Positions 53,862-64,000 of a DNA stretch of 64,000 nt are shown here, piece after piece. The stretch spans positions 38,022,659 through 38,086,658 of the forward strand of contig NC_089232.1 of the NCBI RefSeq assembly GCF_963924675.1. The letters run 5' to 3'. The notes beneath the pieces are model-generated. The model searched no databases. It saw only the letters and a program-made list of their open reading frames with translations, and was not told the origin of the DNA. Each line of letters opens with the position of its first letter. Positions within the stretch are counted from its first letter, which is position 1. Origin of the DNA: Phocoena phocoena (lineage: Eukaryota > Chordata > Mammalia > Artiodactyla > Phocoenidae). A program made the position numbers and the translations under genes.

Positions 53862-56800
53862 ATGGGAATAGGAACATACATATTGATAATTACCTTAAAT
53901 GTAAATGGATTAAATACTCCCACCAAAAGACATAGACTGGCTGAATGGATACAAAAACAAGACCCATATATATGCTGTCTACAAGAGACCCACTTCAGAC
54001 CTAGAGACACATACAGGCTGAAAGTGAGGGGATGGAAAATGATATTCCATGCAAATGGAAACCAAAAGAAAGCTGGAGTAGCAATTCTCATATCAGACAA
54101 AATAGACTTTAAAATAAAGACTATTAGAAGAGACAAAGAAGGACACTACATAATGATCAAGGGATCGATCCAAGAAGAAGATATAACAATTGTAAATATT
54201 TATGCACCCAACATAGGAGCGCCTCAATACATAAGGCAAATACTAACGGCCATAAAAGGAGAAATCAACAGTAACATATTCATAGTAGGGGACTTTAACA
54301 CCCCACTTTCACCCATGGACAGATCATCCAAAATGAAAATAAATAAGGAATCACAAGCTTTAAATGATACATTAAATAAGATGGACTTAATTGATATTTA
54401 TAGGACATTCCATCCAAAAACAACAGATTACACATTTTTTCTCTAGTGCTCATGGAACATTCTCCAGGATAGATCATATCTTGGGTCACAAATCAAGTCT
54501 TGGTAAATTTAAGAAAATTGAAATTGTATTAAGTATCTTTTCCGACCACAGTGCTATGAGACTAGATATCAATTACAGGAAAATATCTGTAAAAAATACA
54601 AACACATGGAAGCTAAACAATACACTATTTAATAACGAAGTGATCACTGAAGAAATCAAAGAGAAAATCAAAAAATATCTAGAAACAAATGACAAGGGAG
54701 ACATGACGACCCAAAACCTATGGGATGCAGCAAAAGCAGTTCTAAGAGGGAAGTTTATAGCAATACAATCCTACCATAAGAAACAGGAAACATCTCGAAT
54801 AAACAACCTAACCTTGCACCTAAAGCAATTAGAGAAAGAAGAACAAAAGAACTCCAAAGTTAGCAGAAGGAAAGAAATCATAAAGATCAGATCAGAAATA
54901 AATGAAAAAGAAATGAAGGAAACAACAGCAAAGATCAATAACACTAAAAGCTGGTTCTTTGAGAAGATAAACAAAATTGATAAACCATTAGCCAGACTCA
55001 TCAAGAAAAAAAGGGAGAAAACTCAAATCAATAGAATTAGAAATGAAAAAGGAGAAGTAACAACTGACACTGCAGAGATACAAAAGATCATGAGAGATTA
55101 CTACAAGCAACTCTATGCCAATAAAAATGGACAACCTGGAAGAAATGGACAAATTATTAGAAATGCATAACCTGCCAAGACTGAATCAGGAAAAAATAGA
55201 AAATATGAACAGACAAATCACAAGCACTGAAATTGAAACTGAGATGAAAAATCTTCCAACAAACAAAAGCCCAGGACCAGATGGCTTCACAGGCGAATTC
55301 TATCAAACATTTAGAGAAGAGCTAACACCTATCCTTCTCGAACTCTTCCAAAATATAGCAGAGGGAGGAACACTCCCAAACTCATTCTACGAGGCCACCA
55401 TCACCCTGATACCAAAACCACACAAGGATGTCACAAAAAGAAAACCACAGGCCAATATCACTGAGGAACATAGATGCAAAATTCCTCAACAAAATACTAG
55501 CAAACAGAATCCAACAGCACATTAAAAGGGTCATACACCATGATCAAGTGGGGTTTATTCCGGGAATGCAAGGATTCTTCAGTATATGCAAATCAATTAA
55601 TGTGATACATCATATTAACAAATTGAAGGAGAAAAACCATATGGTCATCTCAATAGATGCAGAGAAAGCTTTCGACAAAATTCAACACCCATTTATGATA
55701 AAAACCCTCCAGAAAGTAGCCATGGAGGGAACTTTCCTCAATATAATAAGGGCCATATATGACAAACCCACAGCCAACATCATCCTCAATGGTGAAAAAC
55801 TGAAACCACTTCCACTAAGATCAGGAACAAGACAAGGTTGCCCACTCTCACCACCTTCATTCAACATAGTTTTGGAAGTTTTAGCCACAGCAATCAGAGA
55901 AGAAAAGGAAATAAAAGGAATCCAAATCGGAAAAGAAGAAGTAAAGCTGTCACTGTCTGCAGATGACATGATACTATACATACAGAATCCTAAAGATGCT
56001 ACTAGAAAACTACTAGAGCTAATCAATGAATTTGGTAAAGTAGCAGGATACAAAATTAATGCACAGAAATCTCTGGCATTCCTATACACTAATGATGAAA
56101 AATCTGAAAGTGAAATCAAGAAAACACTCCCATTTACCACTGCAACAAAAAGAATAAAATATCTAGGAATAAACCTACCTAAGGAGACAAAAGACCTGAA
56201 TGCAGAAAATTGTAAGACACTGATGAAAGAAATTAAGGATGATACAAATAGATGGAGAGATATACCATGTTCTTGGATTGGAAGAATCAACATTGTGAGA
56301 ATGACTCTACTACCCAAAGCAATCTACAGATTCAATGCAATCCCTATCAAACTACCACTGGCATTTTTCACAGAACTAGAAAAAAATTTTCACAATTTGT
56401 ATGGAAACACAAAAAACCCCGAATAGCCAAAGCAATCTTGAGAACGAAAAATGGAGCTGGAGGAATCAGGCTCCCTGACTTCAGACCATACTACAAAGCT
56501 ACAGTAATCAAGACAGTATGGTACTGGCACAAAAACAGAAATATACATCAATGGAACAGGATAGAAAGCCCAGAGTTAAACCCACACACATATGGTCACC
56601 TTATCTTTGATAAAGGAGGCAGGAATGTACAGTGGAGAAAGGACAGCCTCTTCAATAAGTGGTGCTGGGAAAACTGGACAGGTACATGTAAAAGCATGAG
56701 ATTAGATCACTCCCTAACACCATATACAAAAATAAGCTCAAAATGGATTAAAGACCTAAAAGTAAGACCAGAAACCATCAAACTCTTAGAGGAAAACATA

Positions 56801-57671
56801 GGCAGAACACTCTATGACATAAATCACAGCAAGATCCTTTTTGACCCACCTCCTAGAGAAATGGAAATAAAAACAAAAATAAACAAATGGAACCTAATGA
56901 AACTTCAAAGTTTTGCACAGCAAAGGCACAAACAAGACCAAAAGACAACCCTCAGAATGGGACAAAATATTTGCAAATGAAGCAACTGAAAAAGGATTAA
57001 TCTCCAAAATTTACAAGCAGCTCACGCAGCTCAATAACAAAAAAACAAACAACCCAATCCAAAAATGGGCAGAAGACCTAAATAGACATGTCTCCAAAGA
57101 AGATATACAGACTGCCAACAAACACATGAAAGAATGCTCAACATCATTAATCATTAGAGAAATGCAAATCAAAACTACAATGAGATATCATCTCACACCG
57201 GTCAGAATGGCCATAATCAAAAAATCTAGAAACAATAAATGCTGGCGAGGGTGTGGAGAAAAGGGAACACTCTTGCACTGCTGGTGGGAATGTGAATTGG
57301 TACAGCCACTATGGAGAACAGTATGGAGGTTCCTTAAAAAACTAAAAATAGAACTACCATATGACCCAGCAATCCCACTACTGGGCATATACCCTGAGAA
57401 AACCATAATTCAAAAAGAGTCATGTACCAAAATGTTCATTGCAGCTCTATTTACAATAGCCAGGACATGGAAGCAACCTAAGTGTCCATCAACAGATGAA
57501 TGGATAAAGATGTGGCACATATATACAAAGGAATGTTACTCAGCCATAAAAAGAAATGAAATTGAATTATTTGTAGTGAGGTGGATGGACCTAGAGTCTG
57601 TTATACAGAGTGAAGTAAGTCAGAAAGAGAAAGACAAATACCGTATGCTAACACATATATATGGGATTTAA
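53862..57671 (+). pseudogene. LINE-1 ORF2 with at least five frameshifts
   Basis: ORF2p carries the apurinic-type endonuclease and the reverse transcriptase. The start is ATG 53862. The endonuclease shows NVNGLN near residue 14, QETHF near 43, GDFNT near 145 and FSDHSAM beyond the first frameshift. The reverse transcriptase shows [11 protein letters not shown] and, in place of FADD, SADD at about 55960. The Cys-rich tail CWRGCGEKG through HCWWEC is near 57240-57300, ending IYGI at TAA. Frameshifts lie near 54436 (T-run), 55125 (A-run), 55435 (A-run), 56385 and 56912-56935. The span of 3,810 bases matches the usual ORF2 length. Confidence 0.93.
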
Positions 57672-58135
57672 GAAAAAAAATGTCATGAAGAACCTAGGGG
57701 TAAGACAGGATTAAAGACTCAGACCTGCTAGAGAATGGACTTGAGGATATGGGGAGGGGGAAGGGTAAGCTGTAACAAAGTGAGAGAGTGGCATGGACAT
57801 ATACACACTACCAAACGTAAAATAGATAGCTAGTGGCAAGCAGCCGCATAGCACAGGGAGATCAGCTCGGTGCTTTGTGACCACCTAGAGGGGTGGGATA
57901 GGGAGGGTGGGAGGGAGGGAGACGCAAGAGGGAAGAGATATGTGAACATATGTATATGTATAACTGATTCACTTTGTTATAAAGCAGAAAGTAACACACC
58001 ATTGTAAAGCAATTATACTCCATTAAAGACGTAAAAAACAAAAACCTATCCCTTAATTAATACTTGGTTCAAAAAGGAAAAAGAAAGAGGAACTGTAGAC
58101 TATCTAGACAAAAATGTTAATAAAAACTATATATC

Positions 58136-58350
58136 GGGGCTTCCCTGGTGGCGCAGTGGTTGAGAGTCCGCCTGCCGATGCAGGGGACACGGGTTCGTGC
58201 CCCAATCCGGGAAGATCCCGTATGCCACAGAGCGGCTAGGCCCGCAGGCCATGGCCGCTGAGCCTGCACGTCCGGAGCCTGTGCTCCGCAATGGGAGAGG
58301 CCACAACAGTGAGAGGCCCGCATACCGCAAAAAAAAAAAAAAAAAAAAAA
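58136..58350 (+). mobile_element. CHR-type SINE
   Basis: It starts ggggcttccctggtggcgca, has gggttcgtgccccaat, and ends cccgcataccgc plus an A-run of about 25. The duplication aaaaactatatatc is at 58122-58135; the right copy ends at 58363 and merges with the A-tail. Confidence 0.96.
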
Positions 58351-58363
58351 AAAACTATATATC

Positions 58364-59500
58364 AAAACCCATAAGATATAGCTAAAACAGTTCTCAGAGG
58401 AAAAATATATACTATAAAATACTTCAGTTATATAAATAAATAAATTAAGCATAAAACTCATGAAAGTCGTGGGGAAAAAGAAAATTATCCCTAAGGAAAG
58501 TAAAAGGAAGAAATTAGTCAAGGTGAAATGAATTCGAAAATATAAAAATTATAGCACTAATAGATAAATTTATTATCTGGTTCTTTGAAAAATCCAAGAA
58601 AGAAAGAAAACGAAAGAAAGACAACATCCCCAAAGAAAAGCAAACAAAGGACATAAACAATTCATAGAAAAGAACATACAAAGGGTTCTTAAACATATAT
58701 AAAGATGCCTAACCTTACTCATAAAAAGGTGATATGTAATTTAAAACTATACTAAGATAAATAGGCACATGAAAAGATGCTCAACATCATTAGTCATCAG
58801 AGAAATGCCAGTCAAAACCACAATGAGATCCAGCTTCATGTCCACTAGGATAGCTGTAAAAAAAAAACAAGTGTTGGCAAGGCTGTGGAGAAATTGGAAC
58901 CCTCCTACATTGTTGGTAGGGATGTAAAAATGGTGCAACCACTGTGGAAAACAGTTTGGCAGTTCTGCAAAAGATTAAACATAGAGTTACCAGCAGACCC
59001 AGCAATTCCACTCTTAGGTATAGAGCCGAAAGAATTGAAAACATATGCTCACACAAATACTTGTACCCAAATGTTCATAGCAGCATTATTCATAATAGCC
59101 AAAAAATGGAAACAACCTAAATGATTAATGGGTAAATAAAATGTGTTATTCAATTGAATATTATTAGGCAATAAAAAGAAATGAAGTACTAATGCATGCT
59201 ACAACATGAACCTGAAAACATTATGCTAAATGAAAGAAGCCAGTCACAAATGACCACATATTGTATGATTCCATTTATATGAAATTTCCAGAATAGGCAA
59301 ATCTATAGAGGCAGGAAGTAAATTAATGGTTGCCTAGGACTGGGCAGTGGCAAATGGGGTGTGACTGCTAATGGGTACAGGGTTTCTCTTTGGAGTGATG
59401 AAAATGTTCTAAAATTGATTGTGATGATGGCTGCACAACTTTGCTAATATACCAAAAACCAGTGAACTGTACACTGGAAGTGACGGTACAGTTCCAAAAT
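58364..59500 (+). mobile_element. Old LINE-1, internally deleted
   Basis: It starts with an ORF2 linker piece (tagctaaaacagttctcaga, ttatctggttctttgaaaaa), jumps to the ORF2 end (aggcacatgaaaagatgctc, tgtggagaaattggaaccct) and the 3' UTR (accacatattgtatgattcc, gcaacaaatggg-like words, ccagtgaactgtacactgg). Stops are frequent. It is older than the 51.7-kb copy. Confidence 0.85.
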
Positions 59501-59634
59501 AAGAGCTGCCTCTGCTCTTCCTCAATGACTCCTTTGTTTTAGAAAACTGAAAGTTTTCTTCCCTTTCTTTGAGACCTCTCTCATTCATGAATGTTTCCCC
59601 TATTGCCCTAGTCTGAAAAAAATGATCTCCTTGG

Positions 59635-59840
59635 GGCTTCCCTGGTGGCGCAGTGGTTGAGAGTCCGCCTGCCGATGCAGGGGACGTGGGTTCGTCGTGC
59701 CCCAGTCCGGGAAGATCCCACATGCCGCGGAGCGGCTGGGCCCGTGAGCCATGGCCGCTGAGCCTGCGCATCCGAGCCTGTGCTCCGCAACGGGAGAGGC
59801 CACAACAGTGAGAGGCCCGCATACTGAAAAAAAAAAAAAT
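59635..59840 (+). mobile_element. CHR-type SINE
   Basis: It starts ggcttccctggtggcgcagt, has a small duplication in the B-box area (gggttcgtcgtgcccc), lacks two bases in gcgcatccgagcc, and ends gcccgcatactg plus an A-run. The flanks share only atctcc, so the target duplication is unclear. Confidence 0.95.
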
Positions 59841-59849
59841 CTCCCTAAT

Positions 59850-60155
59850 TGCCAGGTGCATTTTGCCCTAGATGGTATTTAGTCATAGGGTGCTCTTTGC
59901 AAGGATCAGTTAGATTTTGTAAACTAGAGAATTAATGGAAGTTCCAGTGGTTTTATCTTGGAATTCTAGGTCTGAACAAACTGGTGTTGCACATTTGAGT
60001 TTCGATAGTATGTGAAGCATATCATGGCTCGGTCTGGCACAGTATATCTGTTCTGTGAGTCAGGATATGTTTGACAAGTTGGGGTTTCTGTTTCAATTCT
60101 CAGTCCTTTACATTTACTTGGTCCCTGGTAGGTGCTCAATAAATATTTGTTGAAT
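59850..60155. other. Unassigned sequence
   Basis: No gene recognised. A block at 60115-60160 (tggtaggtgctcaataaata followed by tttgttgaatgac) is the 3' tip of an L2 or MIR type repeat. Confidence 0.4.
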
Positions 60156-60159
60156 GACT

Positions 60160-60490
60160 AAAAAAATCAATATGTTGTTGGCAGTGGGACAAAAATAGTA
60201 CAACTTCTTTGTTGGTTACAGTTTGGCAAAATCTATAAAAAATACAAATACACACCCCCTTGACCTCCTAGTAGTTCCACTTCTAGGAATTAATCCTGCA
60301 GATAACTTCAACATGTGCAAAGGGCCACCTGATAAGGTTATTCATTGCAATCACAAGAGACCAAAGTCTCCGAAATTTCCATAATAGGAGACTGCTTAAT
60401 TAAACTATGATACACACACACAATGGAATAAAATGCAGATATAAAAAATAATGAGAAAGTTCTCATGATACAGAATATCTGAGATGTATT
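60160..60490 (+). mobile_element. Old LINE-1 3' UTR, left part
   Basis: The words gtagttccacttctaggaat, cattgcaatcacaagagacc, ataggagactgcttaattaa and caatggaataaaatgcagat follow the L1M 3' UTR. It breaks at about 60490 and resumes at about 60923. Confidence 0.65.
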
Positions 60491-60922
60491 CACTCAGTTC
60501 CAACTACAATGGCTGTCTTGTTGATCCTCACAGCAAGTCTTTTCCTCCCTCAGGGCCTCAGCATGGGAAGTTCCCTCTGCTTTGACTGTTCAACTCCAGA
60601 TACATGCATGGCTCACTCCCTCATTTTCTTCAGGCCTTGGCTCAAATACCACTTAACCTGTGAGGCTTCTGCTGACCACACCATGTAAAATAGCAACAAT
60701 TCCTCTACAAACACACACACACACACTACCTATCCCCTTATCTTGCTTTTTTCCACAGCACTTACCACATATCACTATATATTTACTTGTTTATTTATGT
60801 CCCACAAAAATGCAAGCTTCATGAAGGGAAGAAATGTTTTGGTCACTACCAAATTCCAAATGACTAAAAGAGTGCTTGGCACATAGCAGGTACTCAGTAA
60901 GTATTTATTGAATAAATGAATG
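60491..60922 (+). mobile_element. LINE-2 (L2) 3' end
   Basis: The order ctcaggcctt-like ttcaggccttggctcaaata, ccacttaacctgtgaggctt, ttccacagcacttaccacat, atgcaagcttcatgaaggga, gtgcttggcacatagcaggt and ttattgaataaatgaatg is the L2 end, including the TGAA-type tail. A short CA run lies at 60713-60726. Confidence 0.9.
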
Positions 60923-61095
60923 TATTATGTGAAAAGAAAAGATGCTGGGTAGTGTTTTTCAATATGCTTCTATTTGTGTTTTTTAAAAGACTATCCATGT
61001 AAATGCTTCTATGTGCATGAAATATCTTTTAAAGTGTTACAGAAGAAGTAGGACATGCTGGTCGCCTGCAGGAAAGAGAACTTGATGGCTGGGAG
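60923..61095 (+). mobile_element. Old LINE-1 3' UTR, right part
   Basis: tattatgtgaaaagaaaaga, atatgcttctatttgtgttt and gcatgaaatatcttttaaag continue the L1M 3' UTR broken at 60490. Confidence 0.6.
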
Positions 61096-61695
61096 ACAGA
61101 GTGGGAAGCTGGCTTTTCACGATACTCTATTTGCAGATTATTAATTAGCCAAAGACTTTCAAAGTAAAAAGGAAAGCTCTCGTGTCATTTCTTTCTCTTT
61201 ATGGCTCCATAGTAGGCTGCTGTGTGTTTGTAGGATAAGCCATTTCATCAGTCCTCTTCTGATGGACAATTATTTCCAAACTTCTGCTATCAAAAATCAG
61301 GGAGTCTAGATATTTACTTTTCACATGTCATAACAAAAAGGATGCTGAGGTCTTTTTATGACTCCCGAACTTTGGTTCTAAATCCATGCAGTTGAAAGTA
61401 TAACCCACACCCCAGACTAAACAAAAGTCTCCTACAGGATTTGATGGCTGGAAGCGGGGCTGCCTCAGCAAGCAGCGGGTCCTAGAAAAGGGAGAATGTC
61501 ATTATCTTTATTTAAGATTTTTATAATCTCATTCGTAAATTCACCCAATCCCTGAGCCTGTGGACATTTACTAATTACCAGGATAGTAGGGCTGTCTTAC
61601 AAAAGGGGGAAAAACCAAAACAACAAGCTTCTACCAAGATGTGAAGACAGCTCAGTAGTCCTAATTCTAACAACGAAAGAGTCTGAACTGGACAT
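61096..61695. other. Unassigned sequence
   Basis: No recognised gene. The block ttatggctccatagtaggct, tttgtaggataagccatttc and gatggacaattatttccaaa at about 61200-61280 may be a decayed minus-strand LINE 3' end. Confidence 0.35.
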
Positions 61696-61805
61696 TGAGA
61701 GTCTTGGTTCTGCTACTGAGGAGCTGTGTGATCTTGAAGAAATCACTTCCCCTCTCTGGGCCTCCACTGCCTCAATCCAGGGATAAGGAACCTGTTCTAC
61801 TTCCT
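61696..61805 (+). mobile_element. MIR SINE fragment
   Basis: The words gtcttggttctgctactgag, gagctgtgtgatcttgaaga and cacttcccctctctgggcct are the MIR core. Confidence 0.85.
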
Positions 61806-62788
61806 CCCATTCTACACTGAGTGACTTGTGGCAGCTACTAGATGTACAGATCTGACGGGGCTGTCACTTTGCAGTGGTTCCTGTAGGTAAATAGGGCTCT
61901 GGGCTGTGTTGGGAGGGAAGTGCAAACAGAAAAGCAGCTGCCTTCATTTCCAGAAGTGACACCTGTACCTACTCAGGGGGATGGGCGAGCAAAGGCCCAG
62001 GTGACTCCAGGGGTGCAGAGTAGTGGGCAAGAGCATCAGCCACAGGGGCATCAGGGCCCAGGCCCCACGGAGTCGCTCTGGCAGCAGTCTGTGTGGCTCT
62101 TTCTCCAGCCCCATCAGGGGCCCAGAGTGTCCCAGGGGTCTCACCCCCGTGAAGAGTCTGACAAGCACAGATTTCTGGAAATGACTCTGCACTGTTCTGC
62201 TGCCTAATCTGAAAACAGACGCTGGAGAGAGGCTGACAGGCACATTTTCACCACCCCTAAGTCTCTCAAGTGCAAATGAAGGCCACGTACATTCTTATTC
62301 TTTGGATCTGTAATTAAATCTTCATTTAGTAAAAACATATAAAGTTGCAGGGATTTCAATGAACCTGTTCAAGTCATGAATTTGATGAGAATACTTTTCT
62401 TGCTCTTTTTCAGTTTTTAATCAGCAATTAAATGTTCATTAGATAATTTCTGAAGTTCTCTGCTCACATATTTTATGAGAAACCTACTCAACAGAAGATT
62501 GCACTTTCAGTGTTTCTGGTTTTTAAAAATTTAAGCAGATCATCTTTTTGAATACCTTTCCTTTTCTGGCTTTTTTCTTTTCTGGGCTACACAGTCATAT
62601 TTTCTAAACCAATCCCAACGCAACTTGTACTCATTCCCAATGATCTAAGAGTTTACAAAATAAAGTTGTTCTTCTAAAACATTCAAACTTATTGATATTA
62701 CAAAGCAAAACACAAGAACTTTAATTAATAAATATAAAACTTAAAAATCAAAAGTATTTAAATAAAGCTGAATTTTTTATTTATATGT
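61806..62788. other. Unassigned sequence
   Basis: No recognised gene or repeat. The overlapping frames at 61920-62243 on both strands lack motifs. AT-rich from 62290. Confidence 0.4.
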
Positions 62789-62801
62789 TTTACTTTTCAA
62801 T

Positions 62802-62933
62802 ATTGCTTCTGTTTTATGTTTTGGTTTTTTGACCCAGAGGCATGGGGGATCTTAGCTCCTTGACCAGGGATCAAACCCACACCCCTTGTATTGGAAGGCG
62901 AAGCCTTAACCACTGGACTGCCAGGGAAGTCCC
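62802..62933 (-). mobile_element. Short CHR-type SINE, minus strand
   Basis: The plus strand shows ttgaccagggatcaaaccca and ends cactggactgccagggaagt. A perfect 12-bp duplication, ttacttttcaat, is at 62790-62801 and 62934-62945. Confidence 0.92.
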
Positions 62934-62984
62934 TTACTTTTCAATTAAATCTTATTAAATATTATTATAAAAATAAAACTTCGG

Positions 62985-63192
62985 GGCTTCCCTGGTGGCG
63001 CAGTGGTTGAGAGTCCGCTTGCCGATGCAGGGGACACGGGTTCGTGCCCCGGTCCGGGAGGATCCCACGTGCCGTGGAGCGGCTGGGCCCGTGAGCCATG
63101 GCTGCTGAGCCTGCACGTCCGGAGCCTGTGCTCCACAACGGGAGAGGCCACAACAGTGAGAGGCCTGTGTACTGCAAAATAAATAAATAAAT
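62985..63192 (+). mobile_element. CHR-type SINE just upstream of the RTTN retrocopy
   Basis: It starts ggcttccctggtggcgcagt, has gggttcgtgccccggt, and ends ggcctgtgtactgc plus an aaat-repeat tail. A perfect 14-bp duplication, aaataaaacttcgg, is at 62971-62984 and 63193-63206. Confidence 0.96.
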
Positions 63193-63206
63193 AAATAAAA
63201 CTTCGG

Positions 63207-63690
63207 AATTCTCCGGCGGTGTCTGATTGAGCAGGACGAGATGGGCCTGACGGGGCTTATCGGGAAACTCGGTCATCAGCTGGCCGAGATCAGGGAGCAC
63301 ACTCTCAAGAATATTCTCTGCAAGACTGAGCACAACTTAATCTGCTGCGCTGATCTGTTTCAGGAGAGGCTACTTTTTCTCCATTTGCTGGAATGGTTCA
63401 ATTTTCTGTCTGTTCCAATGAAAGAAGAGGCTCTGAGTCTGTCGAACAGATTGGTTAAGTATCCCCAGCAGTCCAGCATTTGGTTGGTCTTAGTGCAGCC
63501 GAATTCTTATCTAAACTTCATTCTAATGTGGAGCCAAATCTACAGGCCGAAATTGATGGCATTTTGGATGGACTTTTTATTCGTCCTTCAGAAGTTCCGG
63601 AACTATATTCTGCATCTTACCAAACCAGTCAGACTGGTAACTCTTTGAAATCAATCAATCAATCTGTTAAAATATAAATATAGGGGTTCT
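63207..63690 (+). pseudogene. RTTN: Retropseudogene of the 5' part of rotatin
   Basis: Rotatin is a very large centriole and cilium protein with an armadillo-like N-terminal domain. The ATG at 63241 opens [19 protein letters not shown], followed by the segments [13 protein letters not shown] and [17 protein letters not shown], which I recognise as the rotatin N-terminus. Near 63463-63466 one C is missing compared with the expected frame; after that the next phase continues with [20 protein letters not shown] and [14 protein letters not shown]. It ends with INQSVKI and stop. About 130 codons of a protein of over 2,000 remain. The GC-rich 35 bases before the ATG look like mRNA leader. The lack of introns and the frameshift point to a processed copy. 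The gene name is from memory. Confidence 0.75.
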
Positions 63691-63725
63691 ACTGGTTAAT
63701 TCTAAGGAAAGGGACCTTAGATTTA

Positions 63726-63752
63726 AAAAAAACACACACACACACAAAAACC
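63726..63752 (+). repeat. A-rich (CA)n tract, possible aged poly(A) tail
   Basis: Eight A are followed by about seven CA units and five A. It lies 35 bases after the end of the RTTN match and could be the mutated tail of that retrocopy or an independent microsatellite. Confidence 0.6.
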
Positions 63753-64000
63753 TCCCCCCTGCCCCCCGCAACTTGTGTTAATTTACATGAATTTGACCTT
63801 AATTTCCCCTCCTCTAATGTTATACAGAGGAGGATACTTGTGTATTTTTGATTGTTTGGTCAAGGAGCATAAAAGATGCAAGTGACTTTCTTTTTTGTGA
63901 GATTAGTCTGACAGATTTTTTTTTTTAACAATAACAGCAAATTTTTATCGAGCACTCATTACTGTGTGCGGGATGTTGTTTTAAATGTTTTATACTTGCA
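63753..64000. other. Unassigned sequence
   Basis: No recognised gene or repeat. A C-rich patch lies at 63752-63768 and a T-run at 63919-63929. Confidence 0.4.

Larger units (their letters stand above)
51697..58039 (+). mobile_element. Near full-length LINE-1 (about 6.1 kb plus a SINE)
   Basis: The element has a GC-rich 5' UTR, ORF1, ORF2, a 3' UTR with the tail gacttgaggatatggggagg, and a short degenerate A-tail (gtaaaaaacaaaaa). Without the SINE its length is about 6.1 kb, the normal full L1 size. Imperfect duplications frame it: aaaataactatccc at 51683-51696 and aaaaacctatccc at 58040-58052. ORF1 is split by a SINE and ORF2 carries at least five frameshifts, so the copy is dead. It is diverged from copy A at 29388 by scattered substitutions. 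Confidence 0.95.

Noticed and set aside
59050..59130. Independent gene in the old L1 at 58.9-59.1 kb (79 codons)
   Set aside because: It is the decayed C-terminal region of LINE-1 ORF2, recognisable by the tail order near the 3' UTR.
63241..63648. A functional first exon of RTTN
   Set aside because: The frame breaks within 80 codons, the expected following sequence is in another phase, and a stop closes it; the surroundings are repeats.

Overview
The window is mammalian nuclear DNA, most likely from a cetacean. It holds at least 17 tRNA-derived SINEs of the CHR type, recognised by the 5' head ggcttccctggtggcgcag and an internal B box such as ggttcgtgcccc. These are the cetacean/hippo/ruminant family. 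It also holds LINE-1 copies of cetartiodactyl type. I saw no BovB or Bov-tA element, which argues against a ruminant. Species cannot be fixed from the sequence alone.

I find no intact host protein-coding gene. The long open frames are LINE-1: a 751-codon ORF2 piece at 29448-31703, and ORF1 plus ORF2 of a near full-length but broken L1 at 51697-58039. Most other open frames are translations of SINEs or chance frames. The only host gene remnant I recognise is a retropseudogene of the 5' part of rotatin (RTTN) at 63207-63690.

Layout. 0-5.3 kb: unassigned sequence, MER5A-type DNA transposon relics, an old L1 fragment split by a SINE, and an old L1 3' end with a strong G-quadruplex motif. 5.3-29 kb: unassigned sequence mixed with old relics (MLT2-like LTRs, MER20, MIR, L2, L1M, HAL1-like), several microsatellites and a 34-nt U2 snRNA fragment with target-site duplications. 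29.2-34.2 kb: an MLT2-like LTR split by two head-to-tail L1 3' pieces that share one outer duplication. 34.7-51.7 kb: many CHR SINEs inserted into older repeats. 51.7-58.0 kb: the near full-length L1, its ORF1 split by a SINE. 58-63.2 kb: more SINEs, an old L1, and L2. 63.2 kb to the end: the RTTN retrocopy.

The features are linked by LINE-1 retrotransposition. L1 inserted itself. It also mobilised the SINEs, the RTTN mRNA and probably the U2 fragment, and it left several very small insertions, including one made only of poly(A). Direct duplications around most young insertions let their order be read. Family names of old repeats (MLT2, MER5A, MER20, L1M, HAL1, L2, L3) come from memory of their consensus shapes, not from a search.
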